Assembly (NCBI GenBank): GCA_963402885.1
Contig: OY727095.1
Location: 21,891,001-21,955,000 of the forward strand
Reading direction: 5' to 3'
DNA: 64,000 bases
DNA from: Antedon bifida
Lineage: Eukaryota; Echinodermata; Crinoidea; Comatulida; Antedonidae
This document shows, piece by piece, positions 61,155 through 64,000 of the stretch. Positions within the stretch are counted from its first letter, which is position 1. Each line of letters starts with the position of its first letter. The notes under the pieces were generated by a model that worked only from the letters and a program-made list of their open reading frames with translations, did not search any database and had not been told where the DNA came from. The translations under genes were made by a program, and so were the position numbers.

Positions 61155-64000
61155 TAATAAATTATTAAATAGATACTGCAACCGACCCAACAATTACGAT
61201 ACAATACGATATTATTTATTGTCATTTTAACAACGAGGTACAAATGAAATTTGGTTGGTTGCGGATGCGTGATGTGTGTATGAAAAAACATGTAACAAAC
61301 GCGCGTACAGATGAAGTGTGATGATGAGTGATCTTGATGTTAGGTACTTTAAAACCAATCCCCATGACAAATATATTAAATCTGTTTGCAAGAAATAAAA
61401 TGGTATAGCGACTTGTTCATGTAACTATACCATGCATCAGTGGACTAGATTGAAACTAAGCCAGAATAAGAACTTTTTGTACCTAACGTTTGCACCAAAA
61501 TTATAACTCTCAAGGTCGACTAAATTATTAAATATTGTCTATGATATTTAATGTTTTAATTTCAGGATATGGTTATTGATGCCTATGGTCGTGATCATTT
61601 GCATTCTGTTGATTTAAACAGGAACTTTCCGCGGCTAAATACAATTATGTATCGAAATGAAATTATTGGTGGCAAAAATCATCATCTGGGGTACGGCAAA
61701 GATACGACGAATTATGTGGTAAATTAATTTTGTTTTTTTAATGATTTGTATGCAAGCACACGCAACTTAGGACTCGTTTCGGCTTAGTTGTTTTGCCAGG
61801 TTAAGTTGGTTTCCTACCCACCAAAGTTAGCGATAACTGTGCCCGTGAAACCAGCTTGCTACCCGGGTAAATAACTAAGCCTGAACGGACCATTAGGCCT
61901 AGTTATTATCAAGCTTTCTCTACTATCTATCTTATTGAATTTTGAAAATTATCGCAATAGTTGACATGCATGTAATTGGGAACGGACGTTGTTATGATGT
62001 TATGATTTTAAGCTCTGTCTACACTATCAAACCAGTTTAACAAAAACAAAAACTGTGATGTGCCCAAATATGGTAGTGATATGACATCATCGTGTTCATT
62101 TATCAGCACATTACATAACGTTTGATTGTGTAATTATCCTGTTTGAAGTTACTGTTTATGCTTTGTGTTAATTATCAGTGCCACACAAGCAAATGTTTTG
62201 AACTTAGAAATGTATAACTATTTGTTTTCACTATTTTTCAACAGCCTGAACCCGAAGTACAAGCTTACATTGAATGGGTTGAGGAATACCCTTTTGTGCT
62301 ATCTGCCAACATGCACGATGGCGATTTGGTAGCAAATTATCCATTTGATGACGTAAGATCCTTTAACGGGCGACCATCTTATACAATGAGTCCAGGCGAC
62401 TCTCTCTTTAGACATCTTGCACGAACATTTGAAGATGGTATAACCAATGGTGCGAGTTGGTATACGGTCAAAGGAGGTGAGTTCTTATTATTTAAACATA
62501 TAATAATGTTGTAACCTCCTTAAGCACATTAAATATGATAATGGTTAGGCCTACTAATATATGAAATAGGCCTAGTGTTTCCTACTAATATGAACTAGGC
62601 CTAGTAACAGACTAGTTTCACGTCAGGGAGATGATGTTTGCCCAACTCTGACGTGGTTCTACAAACTGTTCAGATAGATAATTAGGCATAAAGAACAAAG
62701 TCGATTCTGTTGGGAATCCTAGTCATGACATCATGGCAAACTTGGCGGTTTAGTGGTTTAGTTTACTTTTTCCTCAGTTTTATCAAAAAATGTGGTGTAG
62801 GCCTACATCCGGATGTACATTGGTACAACGATGTCAAGATTTTGGCATAGCATCATCTCAATACGTCTTCTTGTAACGTTAGTTTTGGTGAGAGCCAATG
62901 CAGTAATACCGGACACAATTTTAGGTAATTCAACAAACAAAACCATGATGATAAACAATATTTATTTTGTGTATTTCCTTTAAAGGCCTTCAAGATTATG
63001 ATTATCTGCACACGAATTGTTTTGATATAACGCTCGAGTTAGATTGCATTAAATTCTCGTCAGAATCGGGATTAGAAAAGGAATGGGTTGACAACAAAGA
63101 TGCGCTCATTCAGTACATGTACCAGGTAAGTCAATTGTAGTGGAACATTTCCACGGTTAATTCTTTACCATTCATTAGTGGTTCATGATGTCATCAGTCG
63201 GACTTGGTTACAACAAAGTAACTTTATATTACTGTATATTACTGCTACGGTTAAAGATCATGATGATGATGATGATAGCGGTGTGTGTATTCCTTTCTGG
63301 CACATGTGATATCACATACACTAAAATAAAAAGTATGTAATATTATGTACATATTTATTTTTAACATTTCAGATTCATATGGGAGTAAAGGGTATTATAG
63401 CAAGCACTGACGATATGCCTATCAAAGGAGCGGTAGTACAGGAATCAATCATGACGTCACCTCAAGTAAGTTGAATTGATTTTTGCTTTAATTGAAACAG
63501 ATTTTGTTTAAATTCGCCACCATTGGTGAATGGTTAGAAATAATTTACCCATATATTTTGATCAACCATTTTAAACATTCAACATTTCCATGTTGTTACG
63601 TATGAATAAGAATATGTTAAAATGAACCATATTTATATTATCTATGATTTAATATCTATATACTTTTTCTTTAGCAAAAGACGGTGAATATTGGCGTTTA
63701 TTGTTACCAGGTACCTACACAATAACAGTATCGGCGGAAGGATATTTCAGCAAAGGTTTCGTGGTTGAAGTAGTAGAAAACTCGGTGACGCCTCTAAACT
63801 TTGTACTCAGTCGACGAGAGGTACCATAACAAATAGTTTTTAAAAATTGTATTATATTTGTACCTTAACATAAGATGTATGTCAATATTATATATTTCCA
63901 AAGTATATTATTATAGTTTCCTAGCTACATTTCTAAATATTTTTTATGAACCATCTTGTCTAAATTGTATGATATGAATAAATAACGTGTGTGTTATGTA

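Overview
The window looks like nuclear DNA of a marine invertebrate deuterostome, most likely an echinoderm (inference). Genes are intron-rich with GT-AG introns, the DNA is AT-rich, the StuI-type word AGGCCT is scattered everywhere, and there are CR1/jockey-type LINEs, a Polinton and SRCR/LDLa proteins. No prokaryotic features are present.

The layout is dominated by an inverted, near-identical duplication (about 99% by eye). Two gene loci each occur twice, in opposite orientation. Locus A is a RAG1 N-terminal-like/DDE transposase gene with 10 coding exons: minus strand 4070-11108 and plus strand 47018-50970. It lies head to head with the first coding exon of OGG1; in the right copy only four OGG1 codons remain. 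Locus B is a secreted SRCR-LDLa-carboxypeptidase (M14 N/E type)-transthyretin-like gene with 12 exons: minus strand 27535-34745 and plus strand 54954-63829. A Merlin-like transposon with long terminal inverted repeats sits next to the loci in three copies: 561-2942 beside locus A left, 34842-37157 beside locus B left, and 52098-54857 joining A to B on the right.

The copies carry different lesions. The left transposase gene has a 1-nt frameshift, a GT-to-GC donor change and a LINE in its last intron. The right one is open throughout but lost 72 nt in frame. The left carboxypeptidase gene is intact. The right one has a 1,822-bp transposon in its SRCR exon (28-bp inverted repeats, 4-bp AAAT target duplication, empty site in the left copy) and a 13-bp frameshifting deletion. 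Two divergent haplotypes joined by assembly, or a recent inverted segmental duplication, would both explain this.

Between the duplicated blocks lie: (i) 12-27 kb, a graveyard of mobile-element and gene fragments with one apparently complete two-ORF LINE (ORF1 20621-21400, ORF2 21440-24400) and a Ty3/Gypsy remnant; (ii) 37.2-37.9 kb, a CTATAGAA-type minisatellite; (iii) 38.9-45.9 kb, a partial Polinton/adintovirus-like element with open genes for a PC4-like protein, chromodomain integrase, minor capsid, basic core protein, major capsid and adenain-type protease, two conserved proteins of unknown role, and a packaging ATPase cut at its Walker B motif where a 79-bp satellite begins. No DNA polymerase B is seen.

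The most unusual observation is immediately downstream of the stop codon of the RAG1-like transposase gene, in both copies: three tandem copies of a histone-mRNA 3' stem-loop (AGCCCTTTTCAGGGCT), the last followed by a purine-rich histone-downstream-element-like GAAAGAG. This suggests a transposase mRNA that may end like a replication-dependent histone mRNA.
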